The notes under the pieces are model-generated. The model worked only from the letters and a program-made list of their open reading frames with translations, made no database searches and was not told the DNA's origin. This document shows positions 32,177-43,917 of a stretch of 64,000 nucleotides of DNA, in pieces (position 1 is the stretch's first letter; the number at the start of each line of letters is the position of its first letter). This DNA comes from Metamycoplasma subdolum (GTDB taxonomy: Bacteria > Bacillota_I > Bacilli_A > Mycoplasmatales > Metamycoplasmataceae). The translations under genes were made by a program, and so were the position numbers. The stretch is from positions 186,001 through 250,000 of the forward strand of contig NZ_CP137846.1 of assembly GCF_033546815.1 (NCBI RefSeq). The letters are read 5' to 3'.

Positions 32177-34768
32177 ATGTCTAAACCAAAATTTAAGAAA
32201 TTACTTGTATTATTATCACTTTTACCCGCAACGGTTTTACCTCTTACAAGTATTTCTTTAAAAACTGACAAGAAAAATAATAATTATGAATTAAGAACTA
32301 CTAGAGCACAAACCTGACAAGAGCAAGCATATAATAGCCTTTTATCCAACATAAATTCAGCATGATGATTAGATCAAAATTTAAAAGCTTCTCTTTTGTC
32401 TGATTTAAAAATATCAGACTTCAATATTACTGAGGGCACCTACCTAAATAACAATGCCTTACGTGCTTATATGGAATTGTTTGATAAAACAAACATTGAT
32501 AACAAAGATTTAATAATAGGTGAAATGTTTAGTTTTTTAGTAAACAAAAGCTTAATCTTTATGCATAATCCAATGACACTTGGGCTGAAAATAAAAAAAG
32601 ATTATTCTAATTTACCACATATTGGATCAGATTATAAGGTATTTTTTTCAATTGTTAAGCAAGGGGGCATAGCTGTTGGCACTGTTTTTCAGCAATTTTC
32701 TAGATTCGAATATCTTTTTCAAGACAATATATTAAGTTTTACTAACAAATTTAAAAAAGTACATGATGAATTGAAAGAAATAGATTTTTCATATAGAAAT
32801 CTCACACATGATTATAAATATATTGGCTCAACTTTAGAACAACAAAGAGTGTGTAAAAAAAAGGTATATGAAATTTATGAATCATTACAAACTTTTAAAG
32901 ATTATAAAGATGTTTCGGATGCTTTAACTGAAATTTTAAATGCTAAGGCGAAATTATATCAAAAATCGCTTGATTGAGATGTCAATTTTTTTAAAAGCAA
33001 ATTAAGAAATATTATAAATAGTAATAATTCATATTATTATGATATAAATCTTGATGCAATACTAAAAAATAAACTTGAAGAATTATTAATTTGAAAACCT
33101 GACACGAATGACATAAATGATTTTAAAACGCAATTTTACAGTGTTTACTATAATTACTTTTCTAACTTAATAAATGGAAAATTTATATCTAGATTTGGCT
33201 ATTATATAACACCAAATCAACGTAATAAATTATGAGAATTGCCAAATCAACCAAAAACTCTTGATGAATTTATTTTAACTAAGGAATTCAATACTGATTT
33301 GATTAAGCAGTGAATGATTCTAAGAATCGATACAATATTTGACACATATGTAAGAATTAATGACAAAATGCGCTTAATTCGTGGTCTTGAAAATAAATAC
33401 TCAAAGAGAATAAAATCAATTAATTACATTGAAGAAGCCGATCAAAATAAAAAAGAGACATATGACAGAAAAATTGCTGAAATTAAAAATATAACTTCAA
33501 TTGATGTTTCAGAATTAAATCATATATCTGAAGAAATAATTAATGCAGAAAATAATTTAACTGGTACTTTTAAAATCTGAAATTTTTTATGTAATCTTGT
33601 TCCACGGGTGGAATGAAGGAAAACTGACACTGTTTGACAAAGTGTAATGAAGAAAGAAATAGGTGAATTTACTGGCTCTACCCCTCAACACTGAGAAACT
33701 TTTAAATGAGAAGATGATCAAGTTCATAGTAAAACTCGTTATATTTATAATCTAATAACAAACGACTTTAAAAATGAATATATTGCAAGAAGATTAGTTA
33801 ATTTAAATAATGCTCAAAAGGATTATTATAAAGGTCTAGTTCCTAATTATGAAGCTTCTAATGATAAAATTGGTGATAACATGATGGCTCTTAATAAAGT
33901 AGCAATTAAACCTTGAGCGATGCAAGCAAAAGAACTTGATGATTATATGAAGAGATTAAATGATGAAAGAAACCAATACGCAACCGTAATAACAACTGAC
34001 AATTATCTAAAAGCTGATCAAGATAAAAAAGAGGCTTATGATGAAGCTTTTGCAAACTCTACCTTTATCGATTTTAAATGGCACAGTGAAGTTTCTAACC
34101 TAAGACATGCTCTATTCTTAGCTAAAAATGCCTTAAATGGTGATGCAAACATTTTAAAAGATCAAATCAATGCATCACAATGAACAACATCTAGTGAAAA
34201 AACTTCTCTAATTCAAAAAGCTGACAAAATGACTTCTGCAACTATTGCCCAAACTATTTCTGAAGTTACAAATGATTTAAAAGTAATGCTACAAAATCAT
34301 TTACAAAAACTTGTAAACTTAAATCAAGCACAAAACGATCAACTTAAAACTGAAACTGGTAAATTAACCAAAATCACTGAATTATTTACTCAATATGATA
34401 AAGGTCAAACACTTGATCAAACAATGAAGACCTTAAAAGAATTAATAGTTGATCTAAAACCAGTATTTGATAAACCTAACTATAAAGAAGCAGAACAATC
34501 TAAAAAACAAGCATTTGATAATGCTTACCAAGCATTAACATTTACTGATGGCAAAGCAAATGATGAAGTTTTAACTTTAATTAAAAATGCAAATGACGCT
34601 AAGGATAACCTAGATGGACTTTTAAGAGTACAAGCAGAAAAAGATAAATTAAAACTGAAATTGATAATAATGCCAAACTTAACCAAGGACAAAAAGATAA
34701 CTTTAAAGATAAAACCAATAAAGCAACAAGTTCTGCTGATCTTGCAAAAATTAGACAAGAAATTTTAG
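32177..34768 (+). CDS. GA/FIVAR surface protein (C), frameshifted and missing its anchor
   Basis: An 863-residue paralogue of A and B. Signal peptide MSKPKFKKLLVLLSLLPATV; unique N-terminal part to about residue 530; GA-like motifs near 540 (NLNNAQKDYY) and 712 (NLNQAQND), FIVAR-like repeats between and after. The segment from about residue 580 to 825 is roughly 80% identical by eye to protein B. After QAEKDKLK (near 34650) the frame changes to an unnatural lysine/isoleucine-rich tail that stops at 34768. The +1-shifted frame restores homology (see 34655-34920). AAGGAAAAA precedes ATG 32177. As it stands the product would be secreted but not anchored. Confidence 0.8.
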
Positions 34769-34920
34769 ACCTAGAAACTCTTCTAGCACGCCCTAAAATC
34801 TCAGCCTCACTAAGAAATAGTGCAAAAGCTGGACTTGCTCTTAATATTTTGTTACTTCTAGGATTAGCAGCAGTTGCCACTATCCTACTAACTGTATTTA
34901 ATAAGATAAGACGTTATTAA
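34655..34920 (+). pseudogene. Out-of-frame C-terminal end of surface protein C
   Basis: In the shifted frame this reads TEIDNNAKLNQGQKDNFKD..., then SASLRNSAKAGLALN and a membrane segment LLLLGLAAVATILLTVF with basic end NKIRRY, stop at 34918. It matches the C-terminus of protein B almost residue for residue. The gene would be whole if the A4 run at 34651-34654 were A5, so loss of one A explains the break. Confidence 0.8.
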
Positions 34921-34934
34921 GAAATAAATAAGAC

Positions 34935-34968
34935 AAAAAAAGCGAAAGAATAACTCTATCGCTTTTTT
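34935..34968 (+). terminator. Terminator after surface protein C
   Basis: Perfect 10-bp stem AAAAAAGCGA / TCGCTTTTTT. It follows the restored stop at 34920 by 14 nt, supporting that this was the original gene end. Confidence 0.9.
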
Positions 34969-35003
34969 AATTAATCTTTTTATTAAACTTTTAAACTCAA
35001 AAA

Positions 35004-35234
35004 TTAATTGTATTCTTCATAGTCATCGTCTTCATCATCTTCATCATCAATTTTAGTTTCATCGTAATTACAGAAAAATTCTAATCCCTCTTCGCTGGTA
35101 TCTGAAATAATTTCTTCGCCCTTTTTATAAAAAGGACTTCTTCTATATTCCTCATTTAAACTTTTAAGAGTTTGTGCTTCTTCTATCTCAGCACTTTCTC
35201 AAACAAGTCTTCCAGTTTTTTTATCTCTATACAT
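35004..35234 (-). CDS. Small acidic protein, function unknown
   Basis: A 76-residue protein starting MYRDKKTGRLVWESAEIEEA and ending in an acidic tail (IDDEDDEDDDYEEYN). AAGGAG lies just before the ATG, and one TGA (Trp) interrupts the frame otherwise. It is the only minus-strand gene in this part and sits between the surface-protein genes and the azoR-like gene. No family recognised. Confidence 0.65.
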
Positions 35235-35489
35235 ATTTCTCCTTATTTTATTTTTTTCGCAACCTTAACTTGCTTCTGCATTATATGACATTTAAAATGC
35301 AATTTTGAAAATTTTGTGTAAAAAAATTCATTTTTACAATTTGCAAAAAACCGCAATTTTTGACCGAGTTTTTATGCTATATTTTATTAATAAACACCTA
35401 CTCTTTAATATTATTGATTCGTATATATATTAAAGTAATAAGCTTGGTAAAATTAAAGAGAGAAAACAAAAAAACGAAAGAAGTGAAAA

Positions 35490-36098
35490 ATGAAAAAAGT
35501 GTTAATTTTACATTCAAGCCCGATTTTGAAGGATTCCTCATTTTCATATAAAGCATGTGAAAAATTTGTTGAATTTTTAAAAGAATTTAACCCGACTTGA
35601 GAGTTTAAGGTTAGAGATTTAAACTTAGAAAAAATAAGTCAAAAAACTCTTACAAGTCAAAATATGAAAACTTATTGAAATGAAGAAGATAGCGACTTTT
35701 TTATTAATGAATTAAAAGAAAGCGATTATTTAATCGTATCTTCTTCAATGATAAATTTCAACGTCCCTGCAACTTTAAAAAATTATCTTGACCACATTTG
35801 TGTTGCAAATAAGACATTTTCATACAAATATGCTAAAGAAAATGGCAGTGTTGGGCTTTTAAATAATTTAAAAGTAAAAATTATTAGTTCACAAGGTGCT
35901 CCTCTTGGCTGATATCCATTTTCTAACACAACATCTTATTTGAAAGGAACTTTTGAATTCTTAGGAATGCAAGTTACTAAACCAATAGTAATTGCTGGAA
36001 CAAAAGTAAAAGAATTTTTAGATAAAACTAAAAATGCGGATGAGTGAATTAATAGTAATTTAGAAGTTTTAAAAGAACATGCTAAAGAATTTAAGTAA
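35490..36098 (+). CDS. azoR: FMN-dependent NADH-azoreductase / flavodoxin-like fold (AcpD family)
   Basis: A 202-residue protein. KKVLILHSSPILKDSSFSYK is the phosphate-binding start of the flavodoxin-like fold, SSSMINFNVPATLKNYLDHI matches the AzoR block (P.YNF..P..LK..iD), and SSQGAPLGW corresponds to the SxGG..G flavin loop. These enzymes reduce quinones/azo compounds with NAD(P)H. Five TGA codons are Trp. The ribosome site is weak (GAAAGAAG). A 255-bp spacer upstream (35235-35489) holds no gene. Confidence 0.85.
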
Positions 36099-36142
36099 TT
36101 AAATTATTTAAAGCAAATAACTTAAAAATTTTCAAATTTTAG

Positions 36143-36148
36143 TATAAT
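36143..36148 (+). promoter_or_regulatory. -10 box of rplK-rplA
   Basis: TATAAT 88 nt before rplK. The roughly 80-nt leader contains CCCTCTAGCAAGTGGGAG, which could fold; L11-operon leaders are often bound by L1, but no clear L1 site was recognised. Confidence 0.5.
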
Positions 36149-36235
36149 AAAAAAGCAATTATTACATTGCCCTCTAGCAAGTGGGAGAATTTCAAAAATT
36201 CATTTGCACCACATTAATCGAAAGGATTTATTTTT

Positions 36236-36679
36236 ATGGCTAAAGAAATTGTAAAAGTAGCTAAATTACAATTCCTAGCTGGTCAAGCAAAACCAGGCCC
36301 AGCACTAGCTGGTGTCGGAATTAACATGCCTGAATTTACTAAGGCTTTTAATGATCAAACTAAAGATAGAAATGGAGAACCTGTTCCTGTACAAATTACA
36401 GTTTACAAGGACAAATCATTTGATTTTAAAATTTTTACTTCTCCAGCATCTTATAAAATTGCAAACGCATTAAAATTACAAAAAGGAAGTTCAACTCCTA
36501 ACAAACAAAAAGTTGCATCTTTAACTTTAAAACAACTTGAAGAAATTGCTCAATATAAATTACCCGATTTAAATACAAAAGATGTTCGCTCAGCAATGAA
36601 ACAAATCGCCGGAACTGCTAAACAAATGGGAGTTAGCGTTGAAGGCTATGAAGAATGATTGAAAGAAGGTAAAAACTAA
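36236..36679 (+). CDS. rplK: 50S ribosomal protein L11
   Basis: A 147-residue protein, full length. N-terminal block VKVAKLQFLAGQAKPGPALA and the C-terminal rRNA-binding domain (LPDLNTKDVRSAMKQIAGTAK) are standard. AAAGGA precedes ATG 36236. A TGA at 36656-36658 is Trp, giving the end EEWLKEGKN. Its TAA overlaps the rplA start by one base. Confidence 0.97.
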
Positions 36680-37374
36680 TGGCAAGATTTCTTTCAAAAA
36701 ATGTAAAAACAGCAAAAAAACTTGTTAACAAAAACGAAGTTTTACCTCTAAAAGAAGCTATTGATTTAGCAAAAAAAGTTTCATTTGCAAAATTTGATGA
36801 ATCAGTTGATATTGCAATCAAATTAAATCTTGACACAAGAAAAAGTGATCAACAACTACGTGGAGCAGTAGTTTTACCTCACGGAACCGGAAAAACTGTA
36901 AGAGTTATGGTTGTTACTGATGATGTTAATTTACAAAAACAATCAAAAGCAGCCGGAGCTGATTTCGTTTACAGTTCTCAAGAACTTCCAGAGGTTTTAG
37001 CAGCTGATAAATATGACTTTGATGTTATTGTTGCTGATCCTAAAATGATGTTAGTTTTAGGGAAATACGGTAAAAAACTTGGACCTAAAGGTTTGATGCC
37101 TAACCCAAAAACTGGAACTGTAACATTAACTCCTGCTAAGGCAGTTGAAGAACTTAAAAAAGGTAAAGCAAATTATCGTGCTGATAAAGGTGGAATTATC
37201 CACGCTTCTGTTGGTAAAAAATCAATGCCAACTCAAAAACTTGCAGAAAATGCTGAAACTTTAATTCAAACTATTAAGAAATTAAAACCAACTGCAGTTA
37301 AAGGAACTTACGTTCAAAATATTACAATCTCAACTACAATGAGCCCAAGTATTAAAGTTAAAATTGAACTATAA
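36679..37374 (+). CDS. rplA: 50S ribosomal protein L1
   Basis: A 231-residue protein. Blocks LRGAVVLPHGTGKTVRVMV, LGKYGKKLGPKGLMPNPKTG and YRADKGGIIHASVGK are typical L1. It forms the L1 stalk and generally represses its own operon. Starts in the rplK stop codon (TAATG). Confidence 0.98.
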   Translation: MARFLSKNVKTAKKLVNKNEVLPLKEAIDLAKKVSFAKFDESVDIAIKLNLDTRKSDQQLRGAVVLPHGTGKTVRVMVVTDDVNLQKQSKAAGADFVYSSQELPEVLAADKYDFDVIVADPKMMLVLGKYGKKLGPKGLMPNPKTGTVTLTPAKAVEELKKGKANYRADKGGIIHASVGKKSMPTQKLAENAETLIQTIKKLKPTAVKGTYVQNITISTTMSPSIKVKIEL

Positions 37375-37383
37375 TCAAATTAG

Positions 37384-37414
37384 AAAAAAAGCAGACCTGA
37401 GCGTCTGCTTTTTT
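37384..37414 (+). terminator. Terminator after rplA
   Basis: Perfect stem AAAAAAGCAGAC / GTCTGCTTTTTT with loop CTGAGC. Confidence 0.92.
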
Positions 37415-37556
37415 AAGTTTACTTCAAAATTTTTACAATAAAAATTGTGCTAAATTTCACAATAATAAAACTTAAAATAAGAAATTTTGCACAACCAAAT
37501 TCTAGCATAAATGCATAGTTTGGCAACATTTTATATTATCAAAACTACTAAATTAA

Positions 37557-37590
37557 CAAAAAAACTAGTTTTATTGAAAACTAGCTTTTG
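37557..37590 (-). terminator. Terminator after eno
   Basis: On the minus strand, AAAGCTAGTTTT / AAAACTAGTTTTTTT (one G-T pair) with loop CAAT, just after the eno stop. Confidence 0.75.
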
Positions 37591-37601
37591 TCAAGTATTA
37601 T

Positions 37602-38996
<1,395 letters not shown>

Positions 38997-39024
38997 TTAA
39001 TTTTTTGTAAAAACTAATAATAAA

Positions 39025-39030
39025 ATTATA
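39025..39030 (-). promoter_or_regulatory. -10 box of eno
   Basis: TATAAT on the minus strand, 46 nt before the eno start. Confidence 0.5.
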
Positions 39031-39098
39031 AAAGATATAAATAAAGTTTTACCAAAAGTTTAAATGATAATTTTATAAATTAAGGTATCATTTTTATT

Positions 39099-39797
39099 AT
39101 GAAAGAAGAAGAATTTCAAAAAACACTTGATGATATACAAATTGTTAGAGAAAAAGATTTACTTGAAGCCATATTTCTTTTAGATGAACTTGGCAAAAAA
39201 ACATTCATAGAAGCTCAACTTCGAGAAATAAATGCAATGCGTGAAAGCATTATCTTTGAACTTAAAAGAAAAAATTTAAAAGCTCAAACAAAACTTGATA
39301 CTTTAAAATTAATAAACTGTCTTAAAAATAAAAAAATGGACCATGCTTTCATGGTTATATATAACGAGCTTAAAACAAGAGATGATGTTCAAGACTATGC
39401 TAGCGAGTTTCAGTTTTTCTTTAATCAAAACGATTTTCAAGCACGTGGTTTTCAAACCTTACTTTATGAGTTTTTAGCATTTCAAAAAATTGATTATGAC
39501 TTTATCGTTAATAAAAGAAAAATTAATCCGAAGAAATTAGGAAATCTTGCTGATAAAAGCGAAATTAAAAAAGCACAAGATCATGTGCTTGGCTTTTTTG
39601 AAAAAGATATTGCTAAATATAAAACTGCTTCAAAAGTATTTACTGGTTATCTTTTTACTTATTGAGATGAAATTTTATTCAATAATACTATTAATGATGA
39701 ACAAGCAATTATTAATGTTACTCAAGTGCTTTTAGGCGATAAAAATAAAGACGAATTAAATGAAAATGAAAGAAAAATTTACGAAATTTTTGCTTAA
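39099..39797 (+). CDS. DUF3196-like protein (mollicute-specific)
   Basis: A 232-residue, mainly helical, charged protein starting MKEEEFQKTLDDIQIVREKD. Alternating amphipathic helices suggest a TPR-like fold. Its composition and place next to tig recall the mollicute DUF3196 family, of unknown function; the assignment is tentative. No strong ribosome site; TATAAA lies about 20 nt upstream. A palindrome CCTAAAATTTTAGG (39807-39820) follows the stop. Confidence 0.6.
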
Positions 39798-39862
39798 AAA
39801 ATATTACCTAAAATTTTAGGAATTACTTGTAATTTTATTTACTTAAAACTTAATGTTTTAGT

Positions 39863-39868
39863 TATAAT
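39863..39868 (+). promoter_or_regulatory. -10 box of tig
   Basis: TATAAT 36 nt before ATG 39905, followed by AAGGAG. Confidence 0.6.
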
Positions 39869-39904
39869 TAATAAAGCAATTTTAATAAAAAATAAGGAGA
39901 AAAA

Positions 39905-41326
39905 ATGTCAAAAACATTATTAAAAAAAGAATCACTTATTAGAATTGAATATGTAAGTGAAGGCGAAGAATGAGAAAGTGCTCTTGAAAAAGTTAGAGTA
40001 GAACTTAGAAAAAACATTACCGTTAAAGGATATCGTAAAGGACATGCTCCTACTAGAGAAGCTGATAAAAGAATTGATATATACGAACTATTTAACAAAG
40101 CAGTTGATGTAATTATTAATAAAGTTTATGATGATAAGATTTACAAACAACTTGATGTTAAAAAAGACAGACTTTTTGGACAACCTGATATTAAAGTAAT
40201 TTCAGTATCACTTGATAAGTTAACTTTACAATTTGATTTTCCAGTACAACCAGAAGTAATTTTGGGCGACTATAAAAAACTTAAAACTAAAATGCCAAAT
40301 TTCAAATTAACTTCACCCGACGAAGAAGATGCAAAACAAAACTTACTTGCTCGTTTTATGGTTACTCTTGATAGCGAAGGTCCTATTAAAAAAGGTGATA
40401 TTGCCATATTTGATTTTATTGGAAAAGTTAATGGAGAAGTTTTTGAACACGGTTCTGCAGATGATTTTGAACTTGAAATTGGATCAAATACTTTTATTCC
40501 AGGCTTTGAAGATCAAATGATTGGACTTAAAAAAGGTGAAACTAAAGATTTAGTAGTAACTTTCCCTAAAGATTATCATGTAGATACATTAGCAGGAAAG
40601 CCAGCAACCTTTACAGTGATAATTAAACAAGTTAAAACCAAAACATATCCAGAAGTTAATGAAGATTTTGTTAAACAACTTAACTTTCCTTGAATTAAAA
40701 GCAAAAAAGATTTTGATGAAGCAGTTAAACTTGATGCAACTAAAAACAAATTAACCAGTGCTGTAAATGAATATGTTGACACTGCATCAATTGAAGTTGC
40801 AAAAACTTCAAAAATGAATATTAATGAAAGTTTAATTCATCAAGAAGCTAATCGTTACATGCAAGATTTAGTTGGGAAACTTAAAAAACAAGATGTTAAT
40901 TTAAAAGAATATTTAGAACTTACTAAAACAACTGCCGAAGGGCTTGAAAAACAATTCGCTGAACAAGCCAAGAAAAACTTGAGTAAAATCTTTACTTTTG
41001 GTCAAATTGTTGCAGATAACAAAATTGAACTTAAAGATGAAGAGTTTGATAAAGAATATCAAATCTTTGCAGATCTATATAACCTACCAATTTCAACAAT
41101 TAAACAATATATTTCAACCGAAAAAATTGCTGATACTTTATACCGTGATAAAGTTGCAGAACTTCTTTTAAAATTAAATCAACCTAAAGTTTTAGAAGAC
41201 TATTTAAAAGTTAAAAAGGAAGTTGAAAAATTCACTAAAAAACAAAGTGAAACTTCAAAAGCATTTTATGAAGAAATGTTAAAAAAATCAAAAGAAGCTA
41301 AAAAAGAAACTAAAGAAAAAAAATAG
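39905..41326 (+). CDS. tig: Trigger factor (ribosome-associated prolyl isomerase/chaperone)
   Basis: A 473-residue protein. The ribosome-docking loop reads KGYRKGHAP (canonical GFRxGKxP). The FKBP-type domain (about residues 155-245: GDIAIFDFIGKVNGEVFEHG, FIPGFEDQMIGLKKGET) and the helical C-terminal arms are present, ending in a lysine-rich tail. It assists nascent chains. Two TGA codons are Trp. Confidence 0.95.
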
Positions 41327-41333
41327 AAATATA

Positions 41334-41367
41334 AAAAAATCCAACTTGTTTCAACATTGGATTTTTT
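41334..41367 (+). terminator. Terminator after tig (likely bidirectional)
   Basis: Stem AAAAAATCCAA / TTGGATTTTTT; the symmetric A and T runs would also terminate the convergent rnhC operon. Confidence 0.85.
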
Positions 41368-41380
41368 ATTTGATTTTGTC

Positions 41381-42088
41381 TTACTCAATTTCTTGATTTT
41401 CTGCTTGTTCTAAGGCTTTATTTGTAGTTTTGAAAGATACTTTTGCAACTTCATTTAATTTAAATTTTCCATATTTTTTAATAAAAGTTATGCATGTTTC
41501 AATTACTTTATCACTTGCACCTAGAGGAAAGTTTAATTCTCATTTTTGTTCTTGTTCTTTCATTCAATCAAGTAAAAGTTTTCTTGCAATTACTGATGCT
41601 GCTGCAACTGAAAGAGATTTATCTTCAGCTTTTGTCATTAGTAATATATTAGCATTAGGTCTGCTAAATTTCATTCAATCAATAGATTCAATTTTCTCAA
41701 AATGCTTTTCTAATGTTTCATCATTAAAAACATATTGGTCAATTAAAACATCTGCATCTTTTAACTTGTTAATTCTTAAAAGTCTATTGATTGAATTTGA
41801 ATGAATTAAAGTTTTAATTTCATTATTATTCAAGTATTTATCAATTAGGTTGTTATAACCTTTTTGGCTCATAATTGTTTTAGTGAAACTAACAAGTTTA
41901 ATTAACTCTGGATAAATTTCTTCAATCTTTTTATCAGTTAATTTTTTGCTGTCCTTAATTCCAAGTTCTAAAACTTTTGATAAGTTTTCTTCTTTGATAA
42001 TGCAAGCAACTGAAACTATAGGTGTAAAGTAATCACCAACTCCAGTTTCATCAACACCTACAACTAAATCTAAATTTTCATTTTTCAT
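41381..42088 (-). CDS. rnhC: Ribonuclease HIII-type RNase H
   Basis: A 235-residue protein that cuts RNA in RNA-DNA hybrids. The active-site start LVVGVDETGVGDYFTPIVSV matches the RNase HIII DExGxGDYFGP motif; ELGIKDSKKLTDKKI and VLIDQYVF carry further acidic residues. The TBP-like N-terminal domain of full RNase HIII is absent, so it is the catalytic core only; RNase HII is the alternative. Followed (upstream on the minus strand) by an HAD gene 14 nt away, probably the same operon. Confidence 0.85.
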
Positions 42089-42102
42089 ATTTTATGTCCT
42101 AA

Positions 42103-43059
42103 CTAATTTTCATTTTCACTGTAAAAGTGGTCGGCAGAAACAATTTTTGCTTCTTCAGCAAGTTTTTCTCTTCTCTTTTTACCTTTTTTAATGTATTTGT
42201 CAGGATTTTTCAAAAATGCTTCTATAAAATAGCCAACTGCCCCTTCTTTATTAGTTTGAGGCATAACAACAAGCGCCTTTTGTTGAATATATGGTTCTGC
42301 ATTTTTTGGTGCAACACCAACATTTCCAACTTCAAACATAGGTCCGTCGTTGAATGAGTCACCAAAGACGATAGAATCATCTGGATCAATGTTGTAATAT
42401 CTAAGCATTAATGAAATAACTTTTGCCTTGCTTACACCAATTGAAGTAATATCCATAACTGGCGAAAGTCCAGCACCTTTAGATCAAGTAGTAAATTCTC
42501 CTAAATCACCGTATCTTCTTTTTAAATAACTTACAAGTGCAACTGCATCTGTATCAGGTTTACAGTCGAAGATAATACCGGTTGGTTTTAGTGGAATTTT
42601 TGCTAGATTAATTTCTTCTCTAAATTTTGTAGCCTTATTAAAGCCGAAAACTTTTTCAAGGTTTTCATCATGATGCATAAGTTGGACTCAATCTGGTCCT
42701 TCAATTGCATAGTTCGTAATTTCTTTTTTTACTTTTTCATCACCTAAAATATATAAAACTTCATTTAAGTCTAAATATTGAATTGATGGAATGAAGAATG
42801 GATCAAATGGGTTATGAATGTGTGCTCCGTTATAATTTCCAACAATTGCATTCATTCCAAGTCTTTCATAAATAGGCTTGGTACTTCTTCATGGTCTACC
42901 GGTAATGATTGATACAATATGACCAAGACTAATAGCTTTTTTAATCATTTCTTCAGTTTTAGGATGAATAGTTCCTGCTGCTGAATCAGCTAATAAAGTC
43001 CCATCTAGGTCAATTGCAAAAAGAAATCTTCTTTCATTTGAATCTTTATTTTTTGCCAT
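42103..43059 (-). CDS. HAD-superfamily phosphatase, Cof type
   Basis: A 318-residue protein. Motif I is FAIDLDGTLLADS, motif II SIITGRPW, the motif III Lys is in SIGVSKAKVISL and motif IV is IVFGDSFNDGPMFEVG. A C2B cap lies between. Such enzymes dephosphorylate sugar phosphates or nucleotides; the substrate is not predictable. AAGGAAAA precedes the ATG at 43059. Confidence 0.88.
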
Positions 43060-43192
43060 ATTTTCCTTTCAAAATATTTGCTAATTTTTGTTAAGTATAG
43101 TAGTAATAATTTTGCACAAATTATAACACAAAAATGGTTAGGTTGAAATTTATGCTTATTAAAGAAAGTATTGAATTAAAGAAGAAATTTTA

Positions 43193-43222
43193 AAAAAAAG
43201 CAACTAATTTTAATTAGTTACT
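43193..43222 (-). terminator. Terminator after the deo operon
   Basis: On the minus strand AGTAACTAATT / AATTAGTTGCT followed by T8. Confidence 0.75.
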
Positions 43223-43242
43223 TTTCTAGTTTTTTTAATTAT

Positions 43243-43899
43243 TTATTTTTTGTTTTTTAAATCTTCCATGATATCAACTGATTTTGACATTCCTAAACGG
43301 CTTGCACCAAGTTTTACCATTTCAATTGCATCGTCTCCAGATTTAATTCCGCCTGATGCTTTGATTAAAAGTTTGTTTTTAGCAATTTCTTTCATAATCT
43401 TGATGTCATCAAATGATGCTCCACGGAATGAGAAACCAGTTGATGTTTTTATAAATTCTGCACCAGATTGCATAACAAGTTCAGTTACTTTTCTAATTTC
43501 AGCTTCGGTTAATAACGCAGTTTCAACAATAACTTTTAAAGGAACGTTTCCACATTCTTTTTTGATTGCCTTAATTTCGTTTAAAACATATTCATATTTT
43601 TTTTCTTTTAAGGCACCGATATTGATTACCATATCAATTTCATCAGCACCATGATCAATAGCAATTTTAGTTTCAAAAACTTTAACACTGGTTACGTTAT
43701 ATCCTAAAGGAAAACCAATCACGGTAATAACTTTGGTGTCGGTTCTAGCAAGTTTTTCTTTGCAATGTTTTACTCAATATGGGGCAACACAAACTGTGTA
43801 AAAATTATATTGTTTAGCTTCATCAATTAGTTTCGTAATGTCTTTTAATGTAGCTTCTGGTTTTAATAAAGTGTGGTCAATTATTCTGTTATATTCCAT
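43243..43899 (-). CDS. deoC: Deoxyribose-phosphate aldolase
   Basis: A 218-residue class I aldolase splitting deoxyribose 5-phosphate to glyceraldehyde 3-phosphate and acetaldehyde. [13 protein letters not shown] is the family start, [10 protein letters not shown] and FIKTSTGFS hold the catalytic region with the Schiff-base Lys, and [10 protein letters not shown] is the phosphate loop. The last gene of deoD-deoA-deoC, 18 nt after deoA. One TGA is Trp. Confidence 0.95.
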
Positions 43900-43917
43900 A
43901 TTTCTCCTTATTTTATT

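Noticed and set aside
43250-43654. Plus-strand open frame of about 134 codons opposite deoC
   Set aside because: Lies fully antisense to a well-conserved DeoC; low-complexity mirror of its codons.
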